Assembly: GCA_003342895.1 (NCBI GenBank)
Contig: PTFA01000010.1
Span: 10,303,984-10,367,983 of the forward strand
Direction: 5' to 3'
DNA from: Casuarius casuarius
Taxonomy: Eukaryota > Chordata > Aves > Casuariiformes > Casuariidae
Length of the DNA stretch: 64,000 nucleotides
The number at the start of each line of letters is the position of its first letter. Positions within the stretch are counted from its first letter, which is position 1. The notes below the pieces were generated by a model that saw only the letters and a program-made list of their open reading frames with translations, searched no databases and was not told where the DNA came from. Both the position numbers and the translations under genes were made by a program. Positions 1-14,400 of this stretch are shown piece by piece.

Positions 1-59
1 GGGCATTTCATGAACCAAGACTGAATGTTGAGCAACTTAGAGCCTTTGAGCAATCCAGT

Positions 60-350
60 GAAGTGAAGTTATGATGGAGGAGGCAACAAATAAAGCAGCA
101 GATTCAAACAAGAAGAGGTGAGTCTTCACACAGGGATAGCTGAGCCATGGAATGCCTTGCTGCAGGATGTTGTGGATGACAATAGTTTACAAGGGTTCAG
201 CAGGCAGCTGGACAAATTCATGGAAGAGAAATCCATTGCAGGTTAATAACTAAAATGAATACTACCAGCCCATGATGCTCCTAAATGGTTGGTGGTTTGG
301 GAACAGGACACGGAGCTACACAGACTGTGCAACTAGTAGAGCCATTCTTA
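60..350 (+). mobile_element. CR1 LINE 3' fragment, old subfamily
   Basis: The end of a CR1 reverse-transcriptase ORF and its 3' UTR. In one frame the segment around 145-240 reads like the CR1 C-terminus (WNALLQDVVDD, then a lysine/phenylalanine-rich stretch ending EEKSIAG), followed by stops. The tail near 335-350 resembles the 'tagagccattcttac' ending of older CR1 subfamilies. The 5' limit is vague, and the element may continue leftward out of the window. Confidence 0.7.
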
Positions 351-3330
351 CATACCATGCATTATTTCCTTGCCCAGCACCCATAGTAAATACCAAGGCT
401 CAGATGTGTAAGAGTATTTATGACCTCAAATGTTATTGAAACAAGGAAGACTGGCCTTCTAAAAGCCCTTGTGATTCTGGAGAAGGATGGCTCACCACTT
501 CCCTCAGAGACATTTCCTTGGACTTCCCATGGCATTCAGACAAGAAATTGATGTAGGAGGTACTATGTGTTTGAAATTTATACCATCAAACCTGTAAACT
601 GAGGGCTCAAAGGCACAGCTGAGGTATTACAGCTCAAGGAACAATCCAACATGAGCTGAAGAGCAGGAAATGTCCACTTGGGTAGTGTTACTCTGTGGCA
701 GATCATATAGAAGAGGCTTTAGCTTAAGCATCCATGAAAGAGATTTAACAGACATTGCTCCTCACATTCGCCAGGTGTTCAGAGCGAGACATGGGCAGAT
801 ACCATGTTCAGCTGATATGTGGTAGCTTATGTAGCCACAGAAACTCACTTGTTAACCTGAGCCCAGCTTCCCTTGAAGACAAATGCTCGCCCATATCAAC
901 TGATTTGACCAACATCAGTGGAGCAGTGCTGACTTATACCAGCAGTACATCCTGTGATGCTCCCACATCTTTACATAACTGTTTCTGACTTTTTCCTTTT
1001 TTCTCACAGGTAAATTGTGATTATCCTGGATCCAGCTGAGAATGCCACAAAAAATGATGATGTCATGAAGACTATTACTAATGTTTACCACTCTATATAT
1101 TTTATTCCCTTTGACCTCTTCCTTATGGAGCCCTCAGAGCAGGTTATTTAACCATTTCCCAATATAAAAGACATGAACAAGAGCTTTATAAAAATATTGG
1201 ACCAAACACTTGGACCAAATCTGATTTACAGTTACTCTAGATGATCTAATAATGGGCAGATCAGGTTCATGCAGCCATGAGCAATTTGAGGGTCAAACCA
1301 ATGTTTGTTTCACAAAAGAGGAAAGTCATGAGACAAGCAAAAGGATGCTTTGTGGAAATAAAGCACTTCATACTGGGGCTGTATTTTCAAAAGCATCTTT
1401 CATATTTAGTAATGTTTTGCTGTTTTAAAGCAATACCCATTTCAAATGCTGGACATGTTTAATACAGGCACCATGTTGATTCATCCTAGAGAAAGTAACA
1501 ATGGCTTGGCAGCCAGCAAAGACTTTTAAAAATAGCCCCTGAGAAAACAGCAAGGTCTAAAAATAGGACTAGAGCTGGAGAAAAAAAAGAAATGCCTTCC
1601 TGATGGTGCTGTTCTGGGTCAGCTATAAAACCTGGGGTTCATTCAAGGACGCACAAGGAATTGTAGTGTTCTGCAATGAATAACAGCTTGCGCTCTGTTT
1701 CTCTGTTGTGCTGCAATGGTCCCCCAATGAGAAGAAAGAAAATGAGATAGTCCCTCCATGAAAAGAAGGGAGAAAATAGCAGAATCTTAACATGGAAAGG
1801 TTGATGCAATTTTGGGATTACTTCCCTTCCTACCCCTCCCCAGCTCTTGATGAAAGCATCTCTCAGAAGTGATGTGGTTTTACCTTTGCTTCTCCCATGG
1901 TCCTCATCCCCCCCCACACACACCTCTGTTCTCCAGTGCCAATGTTCCTTCACACGAAAAGGGATTTTATGAGCACATCTGTGCCATACTGGCACAGATA
2001 CAGCTCTCAGGAGGCTGAGAAAACCATTGTAATTACCCAAATAATTTTGAACAAGCACCCCAGAATCCTGATTTTTAGTGATGCAACAAGCTGGACAGCA
2101 AGCCCACTCTCATCTTGCATGTCCAAGCAGTAGGACAAGGCACGAGGCTTTTGCAGGATTTTAGACCCCCTTTGGCCAACTACAATTCTAATTTCTTTGT
2201 TTCATTCTGTCAAATTTGTGAAACAATACTGGAGCCCTCCGGTGGCCAAAACCATACCAGTAACTTTGCCAGAGACCTGCTTTACCTTGGCAGCAGCCAG
2301 AGAACAGTGTGGAAAAGGTTCAACAACTGAAGCCTGTAGAATATACCTGGGGCAAGGAGCACTCAGTACAGACATGCACGTGGTGCCTAAACCCTGAGAG
2401 GGAACATCCAGGCAGAGCAGTCATTGCTATTTGCCCACGGATTTCCCCTGGGCCAGGTTTTGCCATCATCACTAAGTAAGAAGACCAATAGAAAACACCA
2501 ATAGAAAAGAGGGAACATTTTTAAATGGCCATGGTCATTCGTTAGAAACAACTTGACCCATCTCCCATTTAGTGAGTCACAGGGGAGGAACAACCTAACC
2601 TGACTTCTTGGCAGGAGTGCGATAGAAAGGCAAGCCACCTGTACAACTAAAGTCTGACATCCCCAGAAATGCCATCTCATCACCTCAGAGAATAATTATG
2701 AGCCTCCTGGGAGTTATCTTCCTTTAAGGTAATACCAAAATTCAGCTAAAGGAGGTTGTGCCTCCTTTTTGGCAGGTGCTTTACAAATAGCTCTTCAGCA
2801 TAGACATTTCTCCTTGTTCCCAAGAGATTGCAGGCAGAGTGATCCTTCTCCAGCAGGTCCATGTTCATCTGCAGTTCCCCATATATCTCTTTCCCACCAT
2901 TTCCCTGACCACCAATAGGTGCCAACATGAAAAGAGCACTCCATTCTGTAGAGCTTCCAGCCATGAGGATGATATTCCCAGAAAGCACAGTGGACTGGCA
3001 CTCTTAGACTCCAAAGAGAAGATAAACTATATGTGGGGTCTTTCAAATCAAACTGAATGCATAAATACAAGAACCAAACGTAAAATTTGTGAGCTAAATT
3101 ATTTCTCAGCAACACCACTATAATTAAAAATTACACATAACCAAGGGGAAAGCAATGGTTCAAGACATGGAGCAAAGTCAGAGGATATCTTAGTTCTCCA
3201 AACTGAAGAGGAACTATTTCCCTGATGCTGCAAAAACAGAGTGAAAGGACTACTCTTGTTAATGTTAAGCAATCTGCAAAAGTCTGCAGCTCCAGGAACT
3301 TTAGGAACTCTATGCATCGAGCAGAACAAA
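351..3330. other. Unannotated intergenic stretch
   Basis: No gene was recognised. Open frames here are short, mutually overlapping and unlike known proteins. A CA-rich patch occurs at 1909-1925. The remainder appears to be unique, moderately AT-rich sequence. Confidence 0.5.
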
Positions 3331-3366
3331 GTTGTTTGTTTGTTTGTTTGTTTGTTTGTTTGTTTC
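3331..3366 (+). repeat. (GTTT)n microsatellite
   Basis: About eight near-perfect GTTT units. On the minus strand the array creates lysine/threonine/asparagine/glutamine runs in two overlapping open frames, which are therefore not evidence of genes. Confidence 0.95.
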
Positions 3367-6300
3367 TGGTTATGGTTTTGTTTTTCCACCCCTGACAACC
3401 ATAGCCATGAATAGGATTACAATTATTCCTGCCTTTCAGTGATGGCCAACTTTCCACATATACCCTTGGACAAGAGAAAAATGTTCTTTCACTCTGTCCT
3501 GAGCAAACAGAAGAATGAAAGTGGAGTCTGCATTTGGAAGAACTCAAGGAAGGGTTTGGAACAGTTTGTTAGAGCAAAGGAGGAGATCAAATGAGTGGGA
3601 AAGGGGAGAGAAAAACAGAAGAAATTTTGAAGGTTACAAAGGCACAGCTGGAGAAACTTCCTGTGGATGAGATAGCATTCCAACTGGCCAGGAAAACTGT
3701 TCGGATGTATTATATCCTGCTTTGAGGTCAAGAAGGCAATGAGGAGAAATGTTCAACCAAGAGAGCAATTAAGCTGTCTTTAAATACCTTAAAACAAGCT
3801 TGCCTCACTACAGACTGGAGTTGCTCCTGTTCTGTAGGGCAGTATTTACTACAATCTAAGATATTAAATCACTGTTTAAAAAGAACAGCTTGTTCACCAT
3901 GCGTGGAGCCAAAGTCACTCCAGTTTAATGACTTACTGTACACGAGCTCTGGAGATTTCTGACTGCATTATTCAACATTGATATACAGCCGTTGGAAGAG
4001 TAGTAGCAAGTCTTCATGTCAGCAGCATACAGATAGTATTCAGGTGGACAGGTGATGCTGAGAAACAGACAAGCAATCACTCAGGAAATCTGTGTCAGCA
4101 GGAACAAGCGAAAAGGAACAACTGTCTGATCTTGACTGGGAAGGAAGGTCATGTTAATGTATTATCCATCCCACTGCACAGCCTGTCAGCATGGAACCTT
4201 CTAGCTGCATCCCCAATCAGCCTCTATGAAAAAGTTCTCCTCAACCTCCAGAGGAAATTGTTTGCAGACTCTTTTTTTGTCTCATATCCCATTCACACCA
4301 TTGTGGTCTTTAAATGAAAGGCACAGACTGAGAAGACAGCTCCAGAATGAATCCTGGGCATAAATCCTTTATGTATTGGGTGAGGCTACTAGAGAGTAAC
4401 TTTACCAAGATAAAGCTCTGCCATGGGTCTTAGGAGGAGGTGTTTCATGTGCCCTTAAAGAAATGCCTTGATCTGTATCAAATAAATTTGCGTTGTTCAA
4501 AGTGTCAGATTAGTAGCCATTGCTCAGCTTAAAGATACCCAAAAGATGCAGTTCAGACAGTAACAGGGTAATCATCCTCATCACAGTCTTCCTGGTAGGA
4601 CTATGACACTGCCCTGAAGAAAGGAAATTGATCCCACATCTACTCAGATTGTGGTACTTGTGGTGAGACTGGCAGATTCAGCAGCAGCATTGCCGGTTCA
4701 TTTGGTACAAATTAGTTTGGCCAAGGTTAGAGAAGCACTTTGTTCTCTGCTTGGCATGACCTTTGGAGCAATATGGCAAGGGTTCCTTGTTAGCTGCTCA
4801 AGAACTTCATCACATCATTAGATTCTTCCCTGACTGAAATAGTTTGCTTTCTCTGGAGAGGTAAAACAACCCCTGGGTCACTGCATGAGGCCACTGTTTT
4901 TATTAGGTATGTCCAATACAACTTCTTAGGTCTGCATGGGTCAAGAAGTGAGCTCCTGAGTGACCTTTGCTAGGCTTGTTCTGCTCTCTCTGACTCCAAC
5001 CATAGAAAGTTAACTGGAATCAAGTCCATCCATCTGGCTTGCATCAGATCACAGCTGGCCCATCAGCAGAAATTCTACAGATGTCCTACCTCAAAGCCTC
5101 TAGATGAGTCCTTCTCCCTCCCATAATATCTTAGCCTTGCCCAGCCTCTCACAATAGGAGTCTCACTGCTCTGTCAATGAGGAGTTAGCCCTGTCTTACA
5201 GGAAACAGCCACCTTCTGACACTGAGAAAACTACAGCATTCAGATACAGGAAGCTTATCAGCTCTGTCACTTGATGCTTTGATTTGTATGCCCATGATTC
5301 TATTCATTCAGCTCTTCCTGTAACACAGAGGAGAGATTCTAGATGTGCTTAAATATCCCTCTATTCTTCCAAAGATATTTCTCTCCCCTAGTAACTGATT
5401 TCCAAGGAAGCTAAGACTGAGCATCTGTTTCTTACAAACAGGCAACAGTTTAGATATCCTCTAGTGGGACTAAATAGAATTCCAGTCACTAAAACCTGGA
5501 TATCTGTAATATCTTACATCCTTCCCACATCAGCACACATCCTTCCCTGACTATTGACTATCTAAATTGTTCTGGTCCGTAGGATCCCCAGCCATGGGCC
5601 ACAGTACCAAGCGCTGACTAACTTCACATGTGGCTGCCACCAGGTTAGGTAAGGCTGCCACAGGGTAAGAAGAAAAGTCTCTCTTGATGCCAGCCAGATA
5701 CATTAAGACAAAAAGGGTCTTGTTACTCTGTGCGTGCTTGTCTAACATAAGCCTTTGAAACCCGACAGGCCACACTTGCACTGGTGGCTTTTAGCAAAAA
5801 TGTTTGTCGTCAGACAGCTGTGTCACAGTGGGACCGCAGGGTTGTCAAATAGGGGAAGAGATGCCCAAATCACAAAGACATCTGCTGCCATTGCCCTGGA
5901 AGAAAGGTATAGGCCCACCGCAGTGGTTAACATCAGTCCAAGATGTTGGTCCATGGAGTCATTCTCCATAGCTAAGAAGAGTATAGACTTCAATGTCAAA
6001 GAAGCAGAGTACCTACTGCAAAATCTCTAGGCCATGTAAGAAGACATAATATTTAATCTTAAAAATAAAGGTTGACAGTATTATTGTTATTTCATAAGTA
6101 TTAATAAAATCCATTATGATGAATAATGATAATAATTAAAAAGATCTAAATTGCAATATGCTAGAAAATATTTCTGGTTTGGAAAAAAAATGTTTTTTCT
6201 CAGAGAGGCTTTAAATGCCACCACACTGGTGTCAAATCTTTATGGCACGGTTCTCAGCTCTCTCCAGCATGGCCCCAGCCTGCATGGCCCCAGCCTTATT

Positions 6301-7001
6301 TGCTTCACACGTGGCTAACACTCCTGCCTTCCTTTGTCCATAGAGAGCTTCCCCTCAGTCATCTAAGAAACACATGCTTTAGTGTTGGCAAGGTGAGCTC
6401 TATAATTACCCAAGTTCTAGAGGCTGAGTGGAAAAGTATAACCTTTCTTTAGCTTTTTTGCATCATCCTATAACCTTTAAATTGGAACAGTACCCCTGCT
6501 ACCAAATTTGACAGGAGGTTTCATATAATTTTATGAGACACTGATCCTCTAGGGAATACATCTGTTATCAGCTTTAAAGCCAAAATGGATTGCTATGATC
6601 ATGGCATCTAATTAGAAAAAAGGAAGGGAACCATGGAAACTCTACCTGCTGGCAAAGCAGCCCCATAATGCAACTAGATCTTCTCTTACTGTTGTCTTTA
6701 CACCTCTGCTGTCCTCACAGTATCCTACCTCGAAAAGATCACCTCAGCAGGGAGAGACTCAACTCTTCAGTCAGCAAAGGCTTGGTACTTCACATTAGTG
6801 AGTCAGAGGACCTGTCTTTTAGTACTGAAATATAGTTGAAAGAGAAGGGAATTCAGCTTCCAAGACCAAGGTCTGGTTGGTGACCAAGCAAACAGCTACT
6901 TAGGCTGTGCTAAAAAAAGGGGGAAAGAAAAGTCTAGGGAACATCCTAGAGGCAGAGTCTGTAGGGAGAAGTACTTACAGATCTGAAATAATTCTGGGGA
7001 A

Positions 7002-7004
<3 letters not shown>
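3367..7004. other. Unannotated intergenic stretch
   Basis: No coding exon, RNA gene or transposon was identified. The section 6040-6200 is notably AT-rich (ATT/AAT runs), and 6261-6300 contains two adjacent copies of the short phrase 'catggccccagcct'. Otherwise the sequence looks unique. Confidence 0.45.
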
Positions 7005-7040
<36 letters not shown>

Positions 7041-7056
7041 CCCACACACCCAACCC
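7005..7056 (+). repeat. (CA)n microsatellite
   Basis: About 16 perfect CA units (7006-7038), then a C-run and further CA units. Overlapping open frames on both strands translate the repeat as Thr/His or Val/Cys runs and are artefacts. Confidence 0.97.
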
Positions 7057-7674
7057 ATGCAAACTTCCTTCAGTTCATGTCTAAATGTATCCTGCGCCCT
7101 CTCCTGGACAACTGTGTTCATTCCAGCCAAGCCAGAGGAGATGAGAAGGGCAGGTGTGAAATGAAAAGGATTAGAGCTAGGAAAAGGTAGCGGCCATTTA
7201 GAGAGCAGAAAGTCCAAGGGGCATAATGATGAGAGAGTAATGAAGCACTATGCAACAGCTGAAGTTGTTTAACTCGCTCCCTGCAGGATGCGTAGAGGGG
7301 AAGGACAGGATGAAGGGAACTGGGGCCATCGTAGCTTGCCCCCCAGCAGAGTTAAAGAAACAGGCTACAATTACAGTGGAGCAGGAAGGCAGGAGAGGTT
7401 CAGAACTACAAATGTATTAACAAATTTGAGCAGAAGTCTCAGGCATCAACCAGAATTGTGCCAATCAATTTTCCAAGCACGGGTCAAATCAGTTGTACCA
7501 CAAAAGCCTGCGAAGGGAAAAGATTGTGCTCAGATATACTTCATGCACCCGCAGTGATTTAGTCACACAAATGCAGGAGGAAGCAGCAAGATAAAGAGGA
7601 AGAGATAGAATCCCCCCTCAGTACCTCTTAAAAGCCAAGGCATAAATCTTGGTTGTGCTAGGCTTAAATGTGAT
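7057..7674. other. Stretch between CA repeat and CR1 copy
   Basis: No gene was seen. An 89-codon open frame at 7288-7557 has no recognisable family or compositional support. The 3' end may include diverged upstream CR1 sequence, since the CR1 match only becomes clear near 7675. Confidence 0.4.
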
Positions 7675-8478
7675 CTAGCAGCGTGGAGCTCTGCCTGGGA
7701 ACACGTGAGGGGTTAGCTGAGAGCTTGTGGGTCAGGATTCACCAGCAGACCAACATGAGTGACATTGTAATGGCTGTCTGCTATAGATCACCTGATCAGG
7801 AAGAAGATGTAGACCGAAACTCCTTCAGAGAACAGAAAGAAGCCTCATGTTCACAGGCCCTAGTTCTCATGGGGGACTTGAACCACCCTGATATTTGCTG
7901 AAGGGACAACACAGCAGGGCACCAGCAATCCAGGAGGTTTCTGGAGTGCATAGATGACAACTTCCTAACACATGTTATCAAGGACCTAATGAGAAGAGGT
8001 ACTCTGCTAGACCTCATACTCACAAACAAAGAAGAACTGGACAGAGCTGTGAAAGCTGGAGGCAACTTGGCTGCAGTGATCACAAGAGGTGTAGTTCAGG
8101 ATCCTGCAAGGAGGGAGCAGGGCAAAAAGTGGAATCACAGCCCTGGACTTCAGGAGACCTGACTTTGGCCTGTTCAAGGACCTGCTTGGAAGAACTGCAT
8201 GGGATAGGGACCTAGAGGGAAGAGGGGTCCAAGAGAGCTGGCTGATATTCAAGGACCACCTCCTCAAACCTCAAAAATGGTCCAGCCCCACTAGCAGGAA
8301 ATCAAGCAAAGGCAGCAGGAGGCCTTCATGGAAGAACAAGCTGCTCCTGGACTTGACCTAGTCCTGAGCAACCTGGTCTAGCTGACACTGCTTCAGCAGG
8401 GGCGTTGGACCAGATGATTTCTAAAGTTACCTTCCTACCTCAAAAATTCTGTGTTTCTGTATGATTCTGTGATTCCAT
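7675..8478 (+). mobile_element. CR1 LINE with endonuclease region joined to its 3' UTR
   Basis: The 5' part encodes the CR1 apurinic-type endonuclease region: a CYRSPDQEEDVD segment near 7780, ALVLMGDLNHPDIC near 7860, NTAGHQQSRRFLECIDDNF near 7910, LLDLILTNKEEL near 8010, and an SDH catalytic triplet near 8075 that needs a 1-nt frameshift to be read. The endonuclease frame continues, broken, to about 8345. The sequence then jumps to the CR1 3' UTR (8370 onward: GAGCAACCTGGTCTAGCTGAC) and ends in degenerate ATTCTGTG octamers. The whole reverse transcriptase is missing, so this copy carries an internal deletion of probably around 2 kb. It cannot encode an active element. Confidence 0.88.
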
Positions 8479-11400
8479 CAAAACACTTCTACAGTCTCAA
8501 AGGAGCTACCCCCCCAAAGCACTTGGCATGCTGAAGATTAGGCGGTGTGCTACATGGGCTTGCACATTTTCTCCTCTCCCCTTCCATACTAGAGGGGTTG
8601 CGCAGAATCAGCTCTGTGCCTCCATAGTTCTCCTTGGTGTCCAATGAATGCTTGAGTTTACACATGAGAGCAGCTTCTGGGGTACTTGAGATGAGAACCC
8701 AGACCCTGACACACAGAGCCCGCTTCACCTTTCAGTCTTGGTGCAAACGTAAAGAGTTACCCTACCATCATCAGTGGAGTGTCAGGGAATCACACCAGAG
8801 AAGGAGAAAGAGTTCACTCTCAGAACTGAACATCAAGAGGAAGATATGGCAGTTTACACCAAAATGTATAGACTTATATTCATCATTTTCTCCCTTAATG
8901 TAATTCAGGATTGACTTTACTAAGACTCACATCCAAGTGTTGCCGTTCTTTTTTCTGCTTAAGAGTAAAAGGGATTTTTAAACTCAGATTAACAACAACA
9001 ACAAAAAAGGCTGTGAAGGGAGAGAAACAGAAGACCTACCCAATTTTTGTGAGAACAACCAGAGAGATAGGTGCTAGGCTGTGACTGGTCACAAACACAG
9101 AGCTGAAACAAAGAGAAAAGGAGTTTGTGGGCTGACCACTTGCCCAGACACTCAGTGACAGCAGGAAATACTATTTATTTCAGATACACAGAGGTACATA
9201 ATGGCAGCAGTGACATCTCGATGCTCCTGACATCCTCAGTACAGCCTTCTCTCAGGCATTCTCCAGAGTGTGACACAAGATGTCACTACAAGCAGCATGC
9301 GAGTGTCTCAGCACCACATTCTTTGTTGCAAGACTGACTCATGCACCCTGCTAGTGTTCATTGCTGAGGCTCTCTTCTTATTTTTCTTGTTTACCTAAGC
9401 AGCCCTTTGATTTCAGTGAGACTATTCATGTTATCAGAGGAACAGAAAAAGCTCTTCAGATGACAAGTTTTAATCTATACTTTCTCCTGTTTAAATAGTT
9501 CCCATATCATGAGTTGGCATCTGTTATCAGTTTGGAATGCTCAGAGGAACCAGAGGTAGTTTCCCAGTGAGAAAGAAACATTAAACTCCCTTAAAGTCCT
9601 TGGGAAAAAACCTCAGATCAAGACTTCCTCTCAGTTCTTTACTCTTCCAAAAAGCTTACTCTTTGACGATTGACACTGAGTCGACCCATAAGAAGTGCCT
9701 GCGATCTCTGGTTTCATAGCTCCCCAGATTCAAACCCAGAGTAGGTGAACTGAGAAGGTGATGAAGGAGCTACACAACACTACAGCTTCTCCCCGTCCTT
9801 TGATAAGGCATACATATCAGTCTGGGTGGTGGTAAGAGGCATGGGAGAGTTTTCCCAACTAACCCACATCTGAGGTTACACTTTTGCTTGCCATTCAAGC
9901 ATGGTGGGATAATGCTCCATGCACTCTTTCACAAGGAAGAGGGTATTGTTTCCTCTTACTATCTTTCCTTATTCCTATCCAGGTGGCAGTAATTCTAATT
10001 TTTTCAGGGCCAAAAAAATAACTGGCATTCATCACTGTCCTGATGGCAGCACAACAGCTAGCCTCTGAGTAGCCAGAGGAAAGTTTCCAAGGGGTATAAA
10101 CCAGATCTCCTCACTTCACTCCAGAAACTCTTGTTACTAGGTTTCATGGACTCTTCTGATGTCCCAACAGTAGCAAGGTATAACAGGTGTGAGGCAAGCT
10201 AACCAGTACCTTGCAGATTTCTACAGGCCATTGACCTCATGGAGACTCAAAGGAGGAGAAAAAAGACAAGATCAGTAATTCAAAATGTGCATTCCTGGCA
10301 TGTTCCTTCCTGCAACCCACTTGTAAGTCTGTAGGGTACTCTCTCAGCAGCTGAGGTTGCCTGGGAAGTATCAGTAATGCTACAGATGTCACACCAGTCT
10401 TTTTCCTTGCAGGCTTGTTGTACATTTCTAGAGATCCCGGAGGACACTTGTGATTAATGTGTACTAGGCACTGGGAAACATGGAATTTTTCATGCTTCTT
10501 GTTGCTTCCCCTACAAGCTAATCATATCTTTCGCCTTTCTTTCAAAGTGTGGGAACAGGACAATCTTCCTTGGAAACCATGTTTCTCTAAAGGTTTCTTC
10601 TGAATGAAATGCAAGGTAGTAAGTCCCAACGGTGTGGGTTTACTGCAAGAAGTTCTCATGGAGTTTTATGAAGCCCTGAGTGCCATTACATTTCAGCTGG
10701 TTGGCATGCATTTTCTTCTGAAGTATCACACACAATAAGGTGGTTTATGCTAGAAAGGTATGCGTCCTAAAATACGTCAAAACACAGTAGCCTTATACAA
10801 ATTGGCTCCCTTGACTATTGGGAGTCATCACTGCCTACCCTAACTCCCAAAATTATTAGGGAGAATACTAGCTATTACATGCCAAATGCACATGAGGGAC
10901 CACGGAGATGAACTAGTTCCAGTGTGCAGGACTAGTCAGTTTGATTTAGTAGCACGTATGTCACCTAAGAATCTTGTGGAAATGAGCCTCAGAATTCACC
11001 TCTAAGAGATGGTTTATAGATGATAAAGTCAATTGGAGTGCTGTACATTACATCATGGAAGTGTGTCTTCATGTCTCATATGGAACAATACAGATTAAGA
11101 TTTGTCTGAGCCATGCATCTAGCCCTGAAGTTGAGTCTCTGCTGTCTTGTGCTTTGAATAGTCATTAATGCTGGTGCAGAGAGGGGGAAGGATTCCTGAT
11201 GCAGGCACCTCTCCAGGAAAAAGGAACGAAACAGGAATCAAAACAGCAGAAAATTAAACTGAGGCAGGCCACAGCAGAGACAGCCAAGGAAAGGTAAGAA
11301 GGTATCAGCTTATTCCCTTCCCTTTGGAACACTCTCACACTGCTCTTTCCAGCAGTATTGCAGTGTGAAAGATTCAACTGAAGTCAGCAGTGTTACTCCA

Positions 11401-14400
11401 GCTGCACACACCAATATAGTCACCAGCAAAACCAGTATATGTGTATTATCTTTCTCCTTCTAACATGCATTTCTTCCTGCTGCAGCTTCCCCTGTTCTCC
11501 CTATCAGTGTTTAAACTAGACCAGACTGACTAGTCCAGCATGACTGGAATCCAATCTATTCTGGAGTATAGTATGTAAGAGTTCATACTCACATACATTC
11601 ATCCTCAGTGAGGAGCAACCCTCCTCACTACATCATACTTTAGGATGCCCTCTCACACTGCTATTCTAAAGACCTATCATCATTAGCCTATAAAGAGTTC
11701 ATTAGAATTGGCAGATGATGTGTAGAGTTTTTCCCTCATCATCTATGACAGTAAAATGTTTCTTGGAAGCCTGAGTACTTACCTAAGTTTTCTTTCCTCA
11801 TCTGAGCCACAGATTAGTATCTCAGACTGCATGACTATCACTATACCTCAGCCAAAGAAAACATGTTTTAATAGTTTGATGATCTTGCCCTCTTTCAAAT
11901 ACAGCTGAGATCAATAAAATCCCCCTCCCCCAAATAAATGAGTCACAGCAGCGCTCATGATGAGCAACAGCACATCTTAGGTAAGTTCCTCAGGTGATAT
12001 AAACCAAAGTAAACTATTGCTGTCAATGAAATCAAATCCATTTACAGCTAGTGAGGGCTCAGCCCTCAGGGTCTACTAGACTAATGTCCTCAAGGGAGAA
12101 CTGTTCTCATTTTAAGCAGTTACCCACTGCCCAACTCAGATCTGAGTCCAGAAATGTTCCCAAGGAAAAAGTCTCTCAAAATTTAAGATGATGGACCTAG
12201 TGCTGTTGAATTACCTAAGCTGTGCTGTGGTTTTACAGCAGAGATTCCTCCTTTCATATTCTAGAGACTGACTTTAAAATCCACAGTTCTCCAATAATCT
12301 CTCTAAATCCTCAAGCTATTTCTCTTAAACCACACTAATATCAATTCTATTAACTGTTATTTTCTACAAAAGGGTGGTGTTCCTTTTCCAGAGTGTCTCA
12401 CTCCTCATCTCTGCCAGACAGGCACAGGAAGCCCCCTGCTCAGTCCATGCAGGAAGCATTATATCACTAAAGCCAAACACAAAGACACTTATTTTTACCT
12501 GCAGCCGGTTTACAATGAGTTTCTCATTAGAAGCAGCCATCCAAAAGTTCACTGCATGGATGCGTTATTCATTCTGCCTCCTGAGCCTTGTTCCCAAATA
12601 GCCAAAAGGCAGAGCTATTCACCAGTGATAGGCCAGTGAGGTCTTCATCCTCACAGAAAACACAGCCAAAGGATTTATGCTTCTCCATTTATACTATAAG
12701 GTCCTTTGAGATATCTGACTACATGTTTAATGGCCATAATGCATCTCAATGTCATCTGTGTGAGCTATGGTCATGGATGATACAGTCTGGATCTGTCACA
12801 ACACTGATACCAAATAGTTTCATGGCACCACCAAGTACCATGAAGGGTGATACTTCTCCCTCTCTGCCATCACCAATCCACCACTCTGTGCCACTGTCAC
12901 CGCAAGCATAGAGTGATACCTCAAAGCCAGGGAAAAGTCATCCCTACTTCTGGGGGACTCTATCCATAGTGAAAGGAGGTGCTGAGGTTTAACTTTTCAC
13001 TCCATCTATCCCTGCAGCCTATGAGATCCAAGTTACTATCACAGGGCACTGTTTTCCTGGCCAGGTCGTGCCAAGATCTGGTGTCCTTCAATGCATCTTC
13101 TGGTTCTCTGCTAAGAGAAAGGGAATTTCTGTTAGCGGTGGGGAAAGATAAACTCCTTGACCTCCTCCCTTCTCCACTGTCATAGTGAGGACACCAAGCA
13201 CCACACTCTGTCTCCAGAAGGAACTCCAGAGGGAGGTACAGAGGCTGAATGGGATCATATGGCACAAAGCAGGTCTTCAAAAGGCAGCAGAGAGTTGGGC
13301 CTCAGACTAACATTACAGATACTGCAGTGTATCTGTGCCTCTGCTGCTTAGTGATGCCTCTATTGGGGACTCAGTGTCCTAGCACAGTTGCCAGCTGGAG
13401 TGCATGGTATGGAGGACAGTGCTAGAGGCCTTCTTCCCTGCTTATGTGGTGGCTAGGTTTGATTCCTATATGGGCATATAAAGAAACAAAAGTATTACAT
13501 CGGGAGTACCGACTAACCAGAAGGCAGGAAGTGAGCAGCTGCAAAAGGTAACCAGGGCCTCACTGATTAGGAGAAAGGTACAACTGTACATTTCTGTATA
13601 GCAAAGTAATTTAGGAAAGGAGGTGGCTTCCTGAAATATGGTTTCTCTTTAAGATGTCCCTCAGATCATCCCTAAACCTGCTCCCAACTCAGGGAGGCTC
13701 CTATGCTACCTCCAGCCCCTGCTTGACAAAGATATGTATGCACCAAGCCTCCACAGACACCTCCAGCTCCCACAGAGCATTCAGGTGCAAATGTGAAGAC
13801 CTGTTTTGCTCTACTGAACACTTAGGCCTGGGTTTTGACTGTCTTGAAGGTGCTTCCTATAAACCTCTGTGGAATATCCCCTGCTGTTCATAGGTCCCTA
13901 CAATTGCATGCTAAGGAAGAAAGACCAAATGTTCACAGCAAAGCCAGTCTTATCTGAGCATTTGCTTCTCCCACAGGGCTGACTGAATTTGCTGGCCCTA
14001 GGAACATAGTGCTGTGCCAATAGTCCACTCCATGTGCATTGACTACAAGCATAATGGAGATTGTGTTTATGTATGTGACACATTTTTTGACCATTACAAG
14101 GTGGCTTGCAATGGTTCTGGTCAGCATCAAAACTTACTGTAAAAAGTGATTTTTGTATTAATAAACAAAGAAATGATTATCCTGTCAGCATGCAAATCAC
14201 TACCCAGGAAATGACCTGGCCTATTAAGAGATATTAATGTGCACAAAACAAATTCACAGGTAGATTGCCTGCTCCATTCAGAGGCAAACACTCCAGTCAC
14301 ACTGGCTTAGCTGGGTCTGAGGGATGGAATATGGTTTCTTCACTTTTAAAGGAGCAAGTAAATGTTACAGAGACCTTGTGTTAGCTGATGGAGTCACCAG

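Noticed and set aside
1639..2058. A 139-codon minus-strand open frame.
   Set aside because: Overlaps a plus-strand frame, has no motif, and crosses a C/CA-rich simple patch.
6907..7217. Open frames on both strands across the CA repeat.
   Set aside because: The translation is mostly the dinucleotide repeat read as Thr/His or Val/Cys; artefact of the microsatellite.
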